The notes: generated by a model not told the origin, from the sequence alone. Shown: positions 9,121 to 18,294, counted from the first letter of the stretch. The stretch: 64,000 nt of DNA from Methanomassiliicoccales archaeon RumEn M1 (GCA_001421185.1 LJKK01000032.1:22716-86715); one strand, 5' to 3'. Translations and numbers: made by a program.

Positions 9121-9130
9121 CTTTTATAAG
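9121..9130 (-). promoter_or_regulatory. TATA box of tbp
   Basis: On the minus strand the sequence reads CTTATAAAAG, a near-ideal archaeal box A. Transcription would start about 25 bases downstream, near 9100, so any start codon beyond that point would be excluded from the message. Confidence 0.6.
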
Positions 9131-9244
9131 AAGAATTCCGGGGGGTAGGCGCCCCTCGGGGGAGGGAGGCGTGCCGGACCCGGTCGCCCATTGAAAAGGT
9201 CGGGGCCGGCGCGCCGGCCCCCGGCGTTCATGTCATCCAGCAGT

Positions 9245-10751
9245 TCATCCGCAATGGAAGAACTGCCTCACCAGGCGGGAGCCCTTCTCCGGGTCCGCCC
9301 GTATCTCGTCGCGGATCGTCCGGTCGTCGAAGGAGCGGAGGTGCTTGATCACCGCGTCGATCATGGACGACGGGAACACGCCGTGGCGCTCGTAGATCTC
9401 CCGGTGCGCCTCCAGCTCCGCGGCCGATTCGAAGCAGGACGCAGGGAGCTGGCCCAGCGACATCAGCTTGTCATGGTTCTCAGCATGGTGGATGTTCACA
9501 TCGACGTAGGTCCGGTCGGCGACCGCCAGGGCATCCTTCATCTCGAAGCCGTGGCGGGCGGCCACCGTGAGGCCGGCCAACAACATGTACACATCGGCCG
9601 AGCCGTCAGGGCAGCGGAACTCCACGGTCTGCTTCTCCGACATGTCCATGTCCGTCGGCCGCTCCAGGGGATTGGCGTCGGCCACCATGTCCGTGCGGTG
9701 AGTCCATCCCAGGGGGACCCGCACCAGGACGGAGCGGTTGCGGTCGCCCCAGCAGATGGACGTCGGCGCCTCCTGGTGCGGCACCAGCCGGAAGTAGGAG
9801 GTGGGGTTGGTGTTGCCGAAGGCGGTCAGGGAGGAGGCGCAGGTCATGAATCCCGCGATGGCGGTCTTCGCGACATCGCTGAGGCGGCCGCCTTCCACGT
9901 ACTGGTTCTTTTCGTCCTTCACCACGCGGGTGTGCACGTGCATGCCGCTACCGGCCTTCCCGTCGGTGATCTTGGGGGCGAACGTCACGTCCAGCCCGTA
10001 ATTGTAGGCCATGTTGCGAATGATCCACTTGGCGATGACCAGCTCATCCGCCGCCTGCTCCACGTCGGTGACCATGAACTCGATCTCGTTCTGCTCGTAG
10101 ATCTTGTCGCCCAGGGTGAAGTTGCCCACCTCGGAGTGGCCGTACTTGATGTGTCCACCGGCCCGGGCTATGGCGAGCATGCAGTCGGTGCGGAAGCTCT
10201 CGAACTTGGTGAACGGGGCCGACTCGTGATAGCCGCGCTGGTCCTCCGCCAGGAAGAGGTCGTCCTTGTCCCCTATGACGTAGAACTCGAGCTCCCCCAT
10301 GGCCTGGAACTTCATGCCGGTGGTCTTGGTGAACGATTCGCTGGCCTTCCGGAGCACGTGCTCCGGCGATATCTCGGCGGGCTTCCCGTCCTTGTCGTAG
10401 AAGGAGCAGAGGAAGCAGAGGGTGGGCACTTCGTTGAAGGGGTCCATGAAGGCGGTCCTGAAGCGCGGGATGACATAGAGGTCGCTGGATCCCGAGTGCA
10501 GGAACTGGGGGAAGATGTTGGAGCCGTCCACCCTCTCGCCGGAGGAGAGGACCTGCTCGAGATAGTCCCGGTCGGTGATAACGAAGTTCAGCGTCTTGAG
10601 CCGTCCGTCGCTGGCCGGATAGCGGAAGTTTATCAGTTCAATCTCATGGGCTTCTACGAAGCTGATGATGTCGGCCTTGGTGAACTCCCTGGGAGACTTC
10701 TTGAGAAATGAGACCAGGGGGGTTAAGGCTCAACGAGGCGTCTTGGCTCAT
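9245..10751 (-). CDS. glnA: glutamine synthetase family protein, with apparent frameshift near the start
   Basis: Predicted ATP-dependent glutamate-ammonia ligase or a close relative. Visible family elements are INFRYPASDGR at the N-terminus, GERVDGS, the active-site strand MGELEFYVI, the SGMHVHTRV metal/substrate loop and NRSVLVRVP near the phosphate site. No ATG, GTG or TTG opens this frame before GTG 10531, which is inside the conserved domain. ATG 10751 reads MSQDASLSLNP and runs into the conserved frame if the G6 run at 10717-10722 (C6 on the coding strand) has five bases, giving about 500 residues. Divergence from classical GlnA leaves room for another amide ligase. Confidence 0.75.
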
Positions 10752-10895
10752 TGGCGCCCGTAGATGATGCATTATTTTTAACATTATGCCTTCGAGGTGT
10801 TAAATTGGATAGAAAATGACGTCTTCTCGCTCATTTTGAACAGTCAACGAGGGCGAGACCAGACGCACATGGCGGTCGGGAGGCGATGCGTTTTG

Positions 10896-10903
10896 TTTAT
10901 ATT
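10896..10903 (+). promoter_or_regulatory. TATA box of the TspO-like gene
   Basis: TTTATATT lies about 33 bases before ATG 10936, the right distance for a short leader that includes the AAGGGG Shine-Dalgarno at 10922-10927. Confidence 0.5.
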
Positions 10904-10935
10904 CTGCTCGCTCAAAGTAGCAAGGGGCGATGTCC

Positions 10936-11721
10936 ATGAGGCCGGGAAACATCACCATGCTGAGCGTGGCGAACGCCGTGGCGTACGTCATCATGATCGC
11001 CGTCAACGCGCTGGCGGGGAGCACCGACCTGATCGGCGGGCAGCAGACCGCGGCCATCTCGAACGCCAACCCCTCGCTGGTGACGCCGGTGGGATTCACC
11101 TTCGCCATCTGGGGCCTGATATACCTCCTGTTGGCCGTGTTCATCGTCTATCAGATGGCGGTGCGGCCACGGCTGAGGTCCCCGTACGAACGCATCGGCG
11201 TGCTCTTCGTGGTGAGCAGCGCGCTCAACGTGCTCTGGCTGTTCGCCTGGCAGTACGAGGCCCTGCTGGCATCGGTCGTCATAATGCTCCTGCTCCTGGG
11301 CTCCCTGATCGCCATCTACGTTCGTCTGGGGGTCGGCAAGGAGAAGGTCACGACGACGGAGAGGCTGGCCGTCCATCTGCCGTTCAGCGTGTATCTCGGG
11401 TGGATCACCGTGGCCACCGTGGCGAACATCTCGGCCATGCTGGTGTCGATCGAATGGGACGGCTTCGGCATAGCCCCGGAGATCTGGGCCATCGTGGTGC
11501 TATCGCTGGTGGTGATCATCACGGCGGTGAACGCCTTCGACCGGCGCGACGTGGCCTACGGTGCGGTGATCGTGTGGGCGCTGGCAGGCATCGCCATAAA
11601 TCAGAGCGGCAATCCCACCATCGTCACGGCGTCCATCATCGCCGCGGTGGCGGTCGTGGCGGCCTTCGTGCTGAGCCTTCTCCGCTCGAGGGGAAGTTCG
11701 CCCTGGGCGACGTGGGGCTGA
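10936..11721 (+). CDS. TspO/MBR-like multi-pass membrane protein
   Basis: A 261-residue protein with about seven hydrophobic helices. The segment GFTFAIWGLIYLLLAVFIVYQ and the conserved Trp pattern resemble the longer TspO/MBR-related (tryptophan-rich sensory) membrane proteins found in archaea and bacteria; ligand and role are unknown. ATG 10936 has AAGGGG 8 bases upstream, which favours it over ATG 10930. The assignment to TspO rests on general pattern and is moderate. Confidence 0.6.
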   Translation: MRPGNITMLSVANAVAYVIMIAVNALAGSTDLIGGQQTAAISNANPSLVTPVGFTFAIWGLIYLLLAVFIVYQMAVRPRLRSPYERIGVLFVVSSALNVLWLFAWQYEALLASVVIMLLLLGSLIAIYVRLGVGKEKVTTTERLAVHLPFSVYLGWITVATVANISAMLVSIEWDGFGIAPEIWAIVVLSLVVIITAVNAFDRRDVAYGAVIVWALAGIAINQSGNPTIVTASIIAAVAVVAAFVLSLLRSRGSSPWATWG

Positions 11722-11851
11722 TCCATGGCAGTATACTAGGAGCGGCATGGCGGGCGCCGGGGGCGTCCGATCCATGGACCATCGGGCCCCGACGAGGCGC
11801 ACATCTAACGAGGCTGCTGATCGACAGTGGCCGGATCGTATGAGAAAGAAG

Positions 11852-11935
11852 TGCGAAGGGGGGGATTTGAACCCCCGAGTCCTCGCGGACACAGGATTAG
11901 CAATCCTGCGCCTTGCCAGGCTGGGCTACCTCCGC
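11852..11935 (-). tRNA. tRNA-Ser (anticodon GCU)
   Basis: On the minus strand an 84-base class II tRNA is visible: acceptor GCGGAGG pairs with CCTTCGC, the anticodon arm GGATTGCTAATCC places GCT in the loop, and a long variable arm (GTCCGCGAGGAC) identifies serine. The T arm is CGGGGG-TTCAAAT-CCCCCC. No intron and no encoded CCA are seen. Confidence 0.93.
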
Positions 11936-12071
11936 TCGGGCCACAAGATGGTGAGAAGATTCTTAAATGTTTTCTTGCCCGCCCGGCCTTGCTGGCAGGG
12001 AAAGCGGGCGGAGGGGCGCTCGGCCGGCGGCCTTGCGCCCCGAGAGGGCGGCTCGCAGGGTCGAAGCGCTC

Positions 12072-12692
12072 TCAGGAGTTGTCCAGAACGGAGAAGGCCA
12101 CGTTACCGGAGATCTTCTGGATCCTCACCTTGACCTGGGCGCCCTTGGCGGCGCCGGGAACGTAGATGATATACTTGTCCAGTTTGGCCACTCCGTCGCC
12201 CTTTCGGCCGACGTCCTCCACCATGACCTCGTAGACCCCGCCCTCCTTGAGCCCTTCCTTCTCGTCGGCCCGGACGGCGCGGCGGACCCTCACGGGGCGG
12301 TGTGCGCCACAGGCCTCGCACTCCAGGACCAGGGTGCGGCCTTCCTTGTTGATGTGGGTGTCGGGCCTGCCGCATTCGGAGCACAGCACGAACGTCTCGG
12401 TGTAGCTGGTGATGCGGTCGTTGATCTGCACCGGAGTGATCTTGGCCTTGAGGACGAGCCTCTGTCCCTCGATCTGCCCGGGCGTGCCCAGCTCCCTCAA
12501 TAGATAGTGGAGCAGGTGGTCCGGCTCCCTGCGCAGAGCGTCGATGATGGCTCCGAAGTTGCGGACCACGGTGATCTTCCCCTCCTGGAGCACATCGGGC
12601 TCGGGAACTACGAACCTCTCGTGCTTCTCGATGGTCTCGGGGAGCTTCTCCTTTGCCCTCCCCAGCAATGATAGGTAATCGTCATCGGCCAT
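12072..12692 (-). CDS. eif2b: translation initiation factor aIF2 subunit beta with TRAM domain
   Basis: Part of the aIF2 heterotrimer that brings initiator tRNA to the small ribosomal subunit. Of about 206 residues, the first 135 are canonical aIF2-beta: NFGAIIDALRREPDHLLHYLLRE, then the C4 zinc ribbon LCSECGRPDTH ... CEACGAHRPVR. The last 60 residues (VYEVMVEDVGRKGDGVAK to VKVRIQKI) form a TRAM-type RNA-binding domain, an extension known from some archaea. ATG 12692 is preferred over TTG 12701. It stands between tRNA-Ser and the RamA-like gene. Confidence 0.93.
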   Translation of the reverse strand: MADDDYLSLLGRAKEKLPETIEKHERFVVPEPDVLQEGKITVVRNFGAIIDALRREPDHLLHYLLRELGTPGQIEGQRLVLKAKITPVQINDRITSYTETFVLCSECGRPDTHINKEGRTLVLECEACGAHRPVRVRRAVRADEKEGLKEGGVYEVMVEDVGRKGDGVAKLDKYIIYVPGAAKGAQVKVRIQKISGNVAFSVLDNS

Positions 12693-12799
12693 GGTAATCA
12701 ACCACTCAACCTACTCCGTTGATATAAACATAGCTATTCGCTGGCCGGACAAACGCTGGCGTGGCCAGCGATGTTTCGGCTCGATGAGGGGCGAGAGGT

Positions 12800-14383
12800 T
12801 TAGCTAGTCCTTTCAAGCCCCATGCTAGCGTAGGAGAAGACCTGACGAGGGCATGCTCCCTCACATCGTCTGCACGCGGTGCCCAGGCACCTCCCGGCAT
12901 CGATGATGAACTTGTCATCTCTGAACGATATCGCACCCTCCGGGCAGGCCCGGATGCATTGTCGGCATCGGTCGCAGTCCCAGGAACCGCTGAGGTGGAT
13001 CGAGGGCTCGATGGTCGTGAGCGAGCCGCCTATGTCCCAGATGTCCGTCCTTCTCTGCCGCTCGATCTCCGGTGCCGGGCATCGGGCGGTCGGGACACGG
13101 ATATCCGCAAGGTCCAGGTTCCGGAGATAGCGCTCCCAGGACATCCCCTCGGTCCAGTAGGCCAGCTCCTGAACGTAGATGTTGCTGAACACCGGAGAGG
13201 ATGCGAACATGACATGATGAGCGAGCAGCCGCTCCCTTATATCGTTCAGATGGTCGATCAGTCCCGGATCGATGGCGAGGTCCTTTGCCAGTTCCAAGGA
13301 GGTGTTTCCTATCTGCACTATCCGCCTGGCGGATGCTGGCACCATGCCGACCGACCACGCCTTGGCCGCATCGACGTATGTCCCGCTGGCCCCCGCCATG
13401 TACATCGTTCCTAACATACTCGGGTCCATTCCCGCCCGGTCCATGAGAGTGAGGTGTCCGGCCCTGATCGCTCCAATGGCCTTGCCCGCCTCCATTAGGT
13501 CCGCCCCGTTGAACCGGATCCCACGATCGAGCATGATGTCCCCCCCGGTGATGTGGGGTAGGGCTATCCGCTCCGAGACCAGTCCTGCGTACACGAGCGC
13601 GATGACCCCCGTGCCGGTGATGCCTTCGGCCCGGCGCCCCCTCGATTTCATGGTGTTGCCCCTGAGGCTGATGAGCGCCCCCTCCTGGGGCTCAAGCCTC
13701 TCGTCCAGCACCATCGTCCGCCACCCCTCGGGAGTCTGGACGAGATCGCTAATCGCTCCGGGGGAGGCGAGCATGCCAGCGGTGATCGATTGTCCCTCGA
13801 TGGCCGGGCCCGCGGCGGCCGAACCGGTGAAGACTTCGTCGCCGACCTTTAACGCCATCTCCGCGTTGGTGCCGTAGTCCGTGACCATGCACATGTCAGA
13901 GTCCAGGAAGCCCGACTTGTACATCATGGCCAGGGCATCGGCGCCGATCTCGTGCCGAATGGCGGGAGGGATGATCACGTCCACGCACTTCCCCAGGCCG
14001 ATGGCGTCCCCGCTCACGATGTGCCCGCTTCGGTCCGGAGAGGTTATGCCCTGAGATCTCAGCTTGTTCTCTCCAGCAAATGCCAGGTCCCGAACCTCGA
14101 TGCCCTCGAACAGCGAGAGCTGTATGGGATTCCCGCACACCGCGATGCGCTCGAGCCGGTCGGCCCTCAGCGCCTCGATCAACCGTCGAACCGCCCCCAC
14201 CAATATCTCGTGGGCCAATGCGGGCCCGCGCTCCATGGCGAAGTCCAGGTGGTCCATGACATTGGCTCCGGGAAGGGGATTGTGGGACATTATGCACGTC
14301 CTGACGACCTTCTTGCGCTGCAGGTCCAGAAGCTGTCCCCTGATCCCACTGGTCCCGATGTCGATCGATATGCCCTGGCTCAT
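12800..14383 (-). CDS. RamA-like corrinoid protein reductive activase
   Basis: Predicted ATP-dependent iron-sulfur protein that reduces inactive Co(II) corrinoid proteins to Co(I). The 527-residue length matches RamA. The N-terminus has an ASKHA-type nucleotide site (SIDIGTSGIRGQLL), the middle has GGDIMLDRGIRFNG and MYMAGASGTYVD, and the C-terminus carries two cluster motifs: C-x2-C-x2-C-x3-CP (residues about 470-480) and C-x4-C-x2-C-x3-CP (about 499-511). Its ATG overlaps the stop of the hydantoinase-like gene (ATGA), placing it last in the methyl-transfer operon. It presumably reactivates the corrinoid protein encoded two genes upstream. Confidence 0.9.
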   Translation of the reverse strand: MSQGISIDIGTSGIRGQLLDLQRKKVVRTCIMSHNPLPGANVMDHLDFAMERGPALAHEILVGAVRRLIEALRADRLERIAVCGNPIQLSLFEGIEVRDLAFAGENKLRSQGITSPDRSGHIVSGDAIGLGKCVDVIIPPAIRHEIGADALAMMYKSGFLDSDMCMVTDYGTNAEMALKVGDEVFTGSAAAGPAIEGQSITAGMLASPGAISDLVQTPEGWRTMVLDERLEPQEGALISLRGNTMKSRGRRAEGITGTGVIALVYAGLVSERIALPHITGGDIMLDRGIRFNGADLMEAGKAIGAIRAGHLTLMDRAGMDPSMLGTMYMAGASGTYVDAAKAWSVGMVPASARRIVQIGNTSLELAKDLAIDPGLIDHLNDIRERLLAHHVMFASSPVFSNIYVQELAYWTEGMSWERYLRNLDLADIRVPTARCPAPEIERQRRTDIWDIGGSLTTIEPSIHLSGSWDCDRCRQCIRACPEGAISFRDDKFIIDAGRCLGTACRRCEGACPRQVFSYASMGLERTS

Positions 14384-16098
14384 TGCTCCTCCGCGGTCAC
14401 GGTCACCACCGTCTCGGCCACCTTGCGGAGGCCGTACTCCTGATAGGTGATGTCCCTGACATCCACCTTCGTCTGGTACTTCCTCGCGCGACTGCGTTCC
14501 ATGTAGTCTCGCACCTCTGAGGTCCCGACGGCCATCGCGAACTCCACGGCATCATCGCGGCTTTGGAACGTTCTCTGCCCGTCGGGCATGGTAACGCTGA
14601 AGGTCATCACCTCCTCCCCCTGCATCATGCGAGGTTCACACCTGACCGCCACTTCCTTGCGCACGAACACGTTTGTGCATACCGCGCCCACGGCATTGCC
14701 GACCTCGTGATGCTCCGGCACGATAATCTCGCACTCCACCCTTCCCTTGAGCAGATCGAGGAAGGGGCGGACGGGGGCGCCGATCCCCACGATGGGGACC
14801 CCGATCCTCAGCACCGTGCGGAGATGAGGTCCACCCTTCAATAGTGCATCTGCATCTCCGCCCTCGGGAAGCATCGTTCCGGTCAGAGCGGCGGACAGCG
14901 ACCGCAGCAGCCGGTAGCGTATCGCGTCCTCCAACGACTCGAACAGCTCATCGATCGAGAGGTCGCAGGCCTGAGCCAGGGCGGCCAAGGCAACGGTCGC
15001 GATCCCTTTGTCACCATGATCGCTGCGGCCCCTGGCCCGGAACAGGTCGACGGGCGTGATGCCGTATACTTTACCGGGGACCGGGAACAGGAAGGAGCGA
15101 TCCTTCATCTGCCGGGGCGCGTCCGGGGCCAGGCACATGGGATGGATGGCCCTCTGGCCCAGTCTCGGGCGCCTGTCATCGCAATAGATCTCGGTGTTGC
15201 CGCCCAGGGCGATGGTGGTTATGTCGATTGCCGGAACCCTCAGCCGGGCGCCGCCCACCATCGCCCCCTCCTCCGCCAATCTGACCCGTCCGTTCGCGAT
15301 GAGCGAGATGTCGGTCGTGGTGCCACCAATGTCGATCACAAGGGCGTCCCTTGACCCGGAGAGCAAGCTCCCGCCAACGACGCTCGCCGCTGGTCCCGAC
15401 AGAACGGTCATTATTGGCCTCAGGGCGGCTTCCTCGCTCGATATGAGGCTTCCATCCCCCTTTAGAACGTAGGTCGAGGAGACGGGGACCTTGGTCACCG
15501 AGCCGATCGCCCTGATCAGCCCCCTCATGACATGGATCAGCTCGGCGTTCTTGGCCGCCAGGAACAGTCTCTCCTCCATGCCCAGGACCCCTACCAGCTC
15601 GCTCCCGCGGACCACCGTGGCGGTCGGACGGACCCTGAGAACCTCGTTGGCGACCATGACCTCATGCTCGGGATTCCTCACCCCGAAACGGGCGGATATG
15701 GCAAAGGAGCTGCTTTTCACGTGGGCCATCGCCGAGGTCAGCGTCGACAGGTCCAACGGACTAGCCTCGTTTCCAGAAGCGTCGTGGCCTCCGTCGATCG
15801 ACACTACCTCGTTGGCATAGTCTATGGGCCGGCTCGGCCTGAGCCCGATGCATATCGCGCACACGTCCTTCTTCGTCCCTTCGACCATCGTGTTTGTGGC
15901 TAGCGTCGTCGATACGCAGAAGCGCGACAACAGGGAAGGGGCGGGGACGGATAGTGAGTGGAAGCACCTCAGCACGCTCCCCGCGAGATCGCCCGGATCG
16001 GTGGGCACCTTGGCAACCCTTAGAACGGCCCTTGCAGGCAGCTCTATGAGGGCTCCGTCGGTGTAGGTGCCTCCGACATCGATGCCTACCGCGTACAT
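14380..16098 (-). CDS. hydantoinase/oxoprolinase family protein (HyuA-like, ASKHA fold)
   Basis: A 572-residue member of the hydantoinase/oxoprolinase family. The first phosphate motif GIDVGGTYTDGALI is at residues 5-18 and the second, VIDIGGTTTDISL, lies mid-protein; CVSTTLATNT is also typical. Classical relatives open lactam rings with ATP, usually with a HyuB partner, which is absent here. Its place between corrinoid-protein and activase genes, and the same ASKHA fold as RamA, suggest a role in corrinoid activation or in releasing a methylated substrate; this is inference. It overlaps the activase start by 4 bases and is preceded by a T-rich tract. Confidence 0.85.
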   Translation of the reverse strand: MYAVGIDVGGTYTDGALIELPARAVLRVAKVPTDPGDLAGSVLRCFHSLSVPAPSLLSRFCVSTTLATNTMVEGTKKDVCAICIGLRPSRPIDYANEVVSIDGGHDASGNEASPLDLSTLTSAMAHVKSSSFAISARFGVRNPEHEVMVANEVLRVRPTATVVRGSELVGVLGMEERLFLAAKNAELIHVMRGLIRAIGSVTKVPVSSTYVLKGDGSLISSEEAALRPIMTVLSGPAASVVGGSLLSGSRDALVIDIGGTTTDISLIANGRVRLAEEGAMVGGARLRVPAIDITTIALGGNTEIYCDDRRPRLGQRAIHPMCLAPDAPRQMKDRSFLFPVPGKVYGITPVDLFRARGRSDHGDKGIATVALAALAQACDLSIDELFESLEDAIRYRLLRSLSAALTGTMLPEGGDADALLKGGPHLRTVLRIGVPIVGIGAPVRPFLDLLKGRVECEIIVPEHHEVGNAVGAVCTNVFVRKEVAVRCEPRMMQGEEVMTFSVTMPDGQRTFQSRDDAVEFAMAVGTSEVRDYMERSRARKYQTKVDVRDITYQEYGLRKVAETVVTVTAEEQ

Positions 16099-16105
16099 GC
16101 TATCA

Positions 16106-16120
16106 AGAAAAAAGGGAAGG
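16106..16120 (-). terminator. intra-operon T-tract, possible partial terminator
   Basis: On the minus strand the 31-base gap between the corrinoid-protein stop and the next start reads CCCTTCCCTTTTTTC. Archaeal RNA polymerase pauses and terminates at such tracts, so it may lower expression of the two activase-like genes relative to the corrinoid protein. No strong hairpin is seen. Confidence 0.4.
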
Positions 16121-16129
16121 GGTTTCGCT

Positions 16130-16963
16130 CTAATGGAGCGTCTTCCTTGCTTCCTTCCAGTCCTTCCCTGAGCATACCTCCGTGGCGATCTTCACTGCGT
16201 CCAGCGGGGACCTTCCATAGATGGAGTTGCCGAATGTCTCCACATAGCTCCTCGACACCGCCGCGCCTCCGCATGCGATCGGAACGCTAAGTCCCTCTTC
16301 TTCCAGCGTTTCCGCCGTTTTCTTCAGTCCTGCTTTGGTGGTGCTCATCAAGGTGGAGCCGTTGACCATCTGTAGGCCCTTCTCCTTGACCGCCGACACG
16401 ACCGTATCGGCCGCCACGTCCCTTCCCAGGTCCAGAACGTCAAAGCCGTTGGCCCTGAGAATGGCGACCACGATGTTCTTCCCGATATCGTGGAGGTCGC
16501 CCTCGGCAACGAAGGAGGCGATCTTGCCCTTCGTCGGGACATCTCCCAGCTTCTCCTGAGCGAGCTTGATGCCGCCTTGCATAGCATTGTTGGACATCAG
16601 GATCTCCGGGACGAAGGCGTCCCCGCGGTCGTATAGCTCGCACTGGGTCTGGATGCCGGGCATGAGCGCGTTGGTGACCACGTCCAATGGGTCCTTGCCC
16701 TGGGCGATGGATGCCGCCACCAGCTCCTCCACCTTGCTCCGGTTGCCTGCTATGACCGCGTCGGAGATCGAAGCATACATGGCATCTCGGGGGCGGTGCT
16801 TAGCCTTGACCTCCTCTATGGTGCCGACCTTTGCGCTCTTGGAACCGATCTCGAAGCCAAGTTCGGCGAGCATGCCCTCTTGGATAAGCCGCCTGTAGCG
16901 TGCGGGGTCCCTCTCCCGGAATTCCAACAGCTCCTCTGCCAGAAGGTCCATGTGCCTGACCAT
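16130..16963 (-). CDS. MtaC-like corrinoid methyl-carrier protein
   Basis: Cytoplasmic cobamide protein that takes a methyl group from a substrate and passes it to a second methyltransferase. The 277-residue protein has a four-helix domain (about residues 60-140) and a Rossmann B12 domain with the ligand motif EGDLHDIGKN, in which His158 would coordinate cobalt. STLMSTTKAGLKKTAETLEE and CGGAAVSRSYVETFG match the methanol corrinoid protein MtaC more than the methylamine types. The first 55 residues are an extra, charged extension. ATG 16963 overlaps the preceding stop as TAATG. It ends in TAG; reading through would add only nine residues. Confidence 0.9.
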   Translation of the reverse strand: MVRHMDLLAEELLEFRERDPARYRRLIQEGMLAELGFEIGSKSAKVGTIEEVKAKHRPRDAMYASISDAVIAGNRSKVEELVAASIAQGKDPLDVVTNALMPGIQTQCELYDRGDAFVPEILMSNNAMQGGIKLAQEKLGDVPTKGKIASFVAEGDLHDIGKNIVVAILRANGFDVLDLGRDVAADTVVSAVKEKGLQMVNGSTLMSTTKAGLKKTAETLEEEGLSVPIACGGAAVSRSYVETFGNSIYGRSPLDAVKIATEVCSGKDWKEARKTLH

Positions 16964-18063
16964 TACTGACCACCTCCCAGGCTCTCGGCCTTCATCCGCC
17001 TTGCTTTACCCGCCCCTATCTCCCTGACCATGGACTCGATGTCATCATAGTCCGGTATGGGTGTTTCCTTGCATGCTCTCACAAATGCCTTCAGATTCTC
17101 CAGCGGCGTTCCGTAGGACACATCGCACGACGAACCTACGATGTCCACCCCCTGGCGGATGCATTCCACCGTCCGGGCATACACCTGCTCGGGAGTCCCA
17201 TTGGGCATCAGGTCGATGACGTCCAGACTACCCAGTATGGACATGCGGTTGCCCAGCGCCTTGCGCACGTACCATACTGGCACGTTATCGAACGAGAAAC
17301 AGTCCAGATTGCTCTCTCGGACGTAAGGGAGCAGTTCGCTGGTGTTGCCGCAGATGTGGAGGATCTGCGGAATGCTGATCTCCGCAGCCATCCTCTTATG
17401 GTAGGGTAGAACGAATTCCTTGTAGGTCTCCCCCGAGATCAGGTCGCCCGATGCTGAAGGGTCGGCAGGGAAGAGGGCGTGGGCGCCATACGAGGCCTGC
17501 AGCTTTCCGTACTCGATACAGAAGTCGCAGGCCGCGCTGATGAATGCGTGCGCTTTGTCTGGATCGGTCACGGTCATCATGACCAAGTTCTCCACCCCTG
17601 CGATATGTCCAGCGACCGTGAACGGAGCGGTCAGGACAGGTAGGATCGGCAGCCCTCCGTCGTACCTCCTGTGCAATATATCGATCGCGCCCAACACATA
17701 CGGGATACGTCCCGTTTCCTCCAGGTTGTCGGGCCAGGTGATCTCCTTAGGGTCGGTATATGCTGGGGCCATGACGGGGGGCCTGTCCGGCTTGTTCCAA
17801 TCTAGCTTGCATCCAAGTACCTCTGCCTCAAGGGAGATGTCGAACTGGGGCCGAGCGGCTTCGATGCCGCACACTTCGAAGGGCGCCGCCGCCAGATCGG
17901 CCATCATCTTCGAGTCATAATGGGCCTTTGGCCACTCGGCGTTCGCGAACTTCATAAGCTCGTTGGTCGTCTGCGCCAGAGGATTTGCGGGTGGGACATA
18001 ATCCACTCTTCCCCCTAAAATGGCAGAGAGTACTCTACGTGTTGGTGTCATTTCACTTGCCAT
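16963..18063 (-). CDS. UroD-family cobamide methyltransferase (MtaA/MtbA-like)
   Basis: A 366-residue zinc methyltransferase of the uroporphyrinogen-decarboxylase superfamily. The zinc ligands are His236 and Cys238 in LHICGN and Cys313 in [14 protein letters not shown], as in MtaA and MtbA, which move methyl groups from corrinoid proteins to coenzyme M. Some members of the same superfamily are instead substrate-demethylating enzymes, and the operon has no other substrate methyltransferase, so the direction of transfer is uncertain. It is the first gene of the operon, with GGAGG 7 bases before ATG 18063. Confidence 0.85.
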   Translation of the reverse strand: MASEMTPTRRVLSAILGGRVDYVPPANPLAQTTNELMKFANAEWPKAHYDSKMMADLAAAPFEVCGIEAARPQFDISLEAEVLGCKLDWNKPDRPPVMAPAYTDPKEITWPDNLEETGRIPYVLGAIDILHRRYDGGLPILPVLTAPFTVAGHIAGVENLVMMTVTDPDKAHAFISAACDFCIEYGKLQASYGAHALFPADPSASGDLISGETYKEFVLPYHKRMAAEISIPQILHICGNTSELLPYVRESNLDCFSFDNVPVWYVRKALGNRMSILGSLDVIDLMPNGTPEQVYARTVECIRQGVDIVGSSCDVSYGTPLENLKAFVRACKETPIPDYDDIESMVREIGAGKARRMKAESLGGGQ

Positions 18064-18070
18064 AGTTTCT

Positions 18071-18169
18071 CCTCCTGTGTTCCTCCATTCGCCTTTGAGG
18101 TCGAGAATGGTCGGTTAACGTAATACAAACCGATTGCTACTGTAAAAAATTACCTAATGGAATTATATG
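18071..18169 (-). promoter_or_regulatory. promoter and leader of the methyl-transfer operon
   Basis: On the minus strand a box A-like CATATAATT (18162-18169) precedes a leader of roughly 70 bases that ends in the Shine-Dalgarno GGAGG (18071-18075). The region is AT-rich compared with its neighbours. Confidence 0.45.
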
Positions 18170-18229
18170 ATGCTTAAGTGAATCATTACGGTGATCGAGC
18201 GGCGACGAAGTGATGAGTCGGCCATTCAT

Positions 18230-18245
18230 TTCATGAAAAAAGGGG
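18230..18245 (-). terminator. T-tract behind pyrG
   Basis: The minus strand reads GGCCCCTTTTTTCATG about 50 bases after the pyrG stop, a plausible archaeal T-rich terminator. Confidence 0.45.
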
Positions 18246-18294
18246 CCGCCCAATCGAGTTCGGGACGGCACCCTCTGCGGGGGAAGGGGTTTGC

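Noticed and set aside
8511..9191. TBP starting at the codon at 9191
   Set aside because: The extra 34 residues would be encoded across the TATA box and do not resemble TBP.
16130..16132. Possible pyrrolysine read-through of the TAG ending the MtaC-like gene
   Set aside because: Read-through adds only nine residues before TGA and the protein is complete without it.
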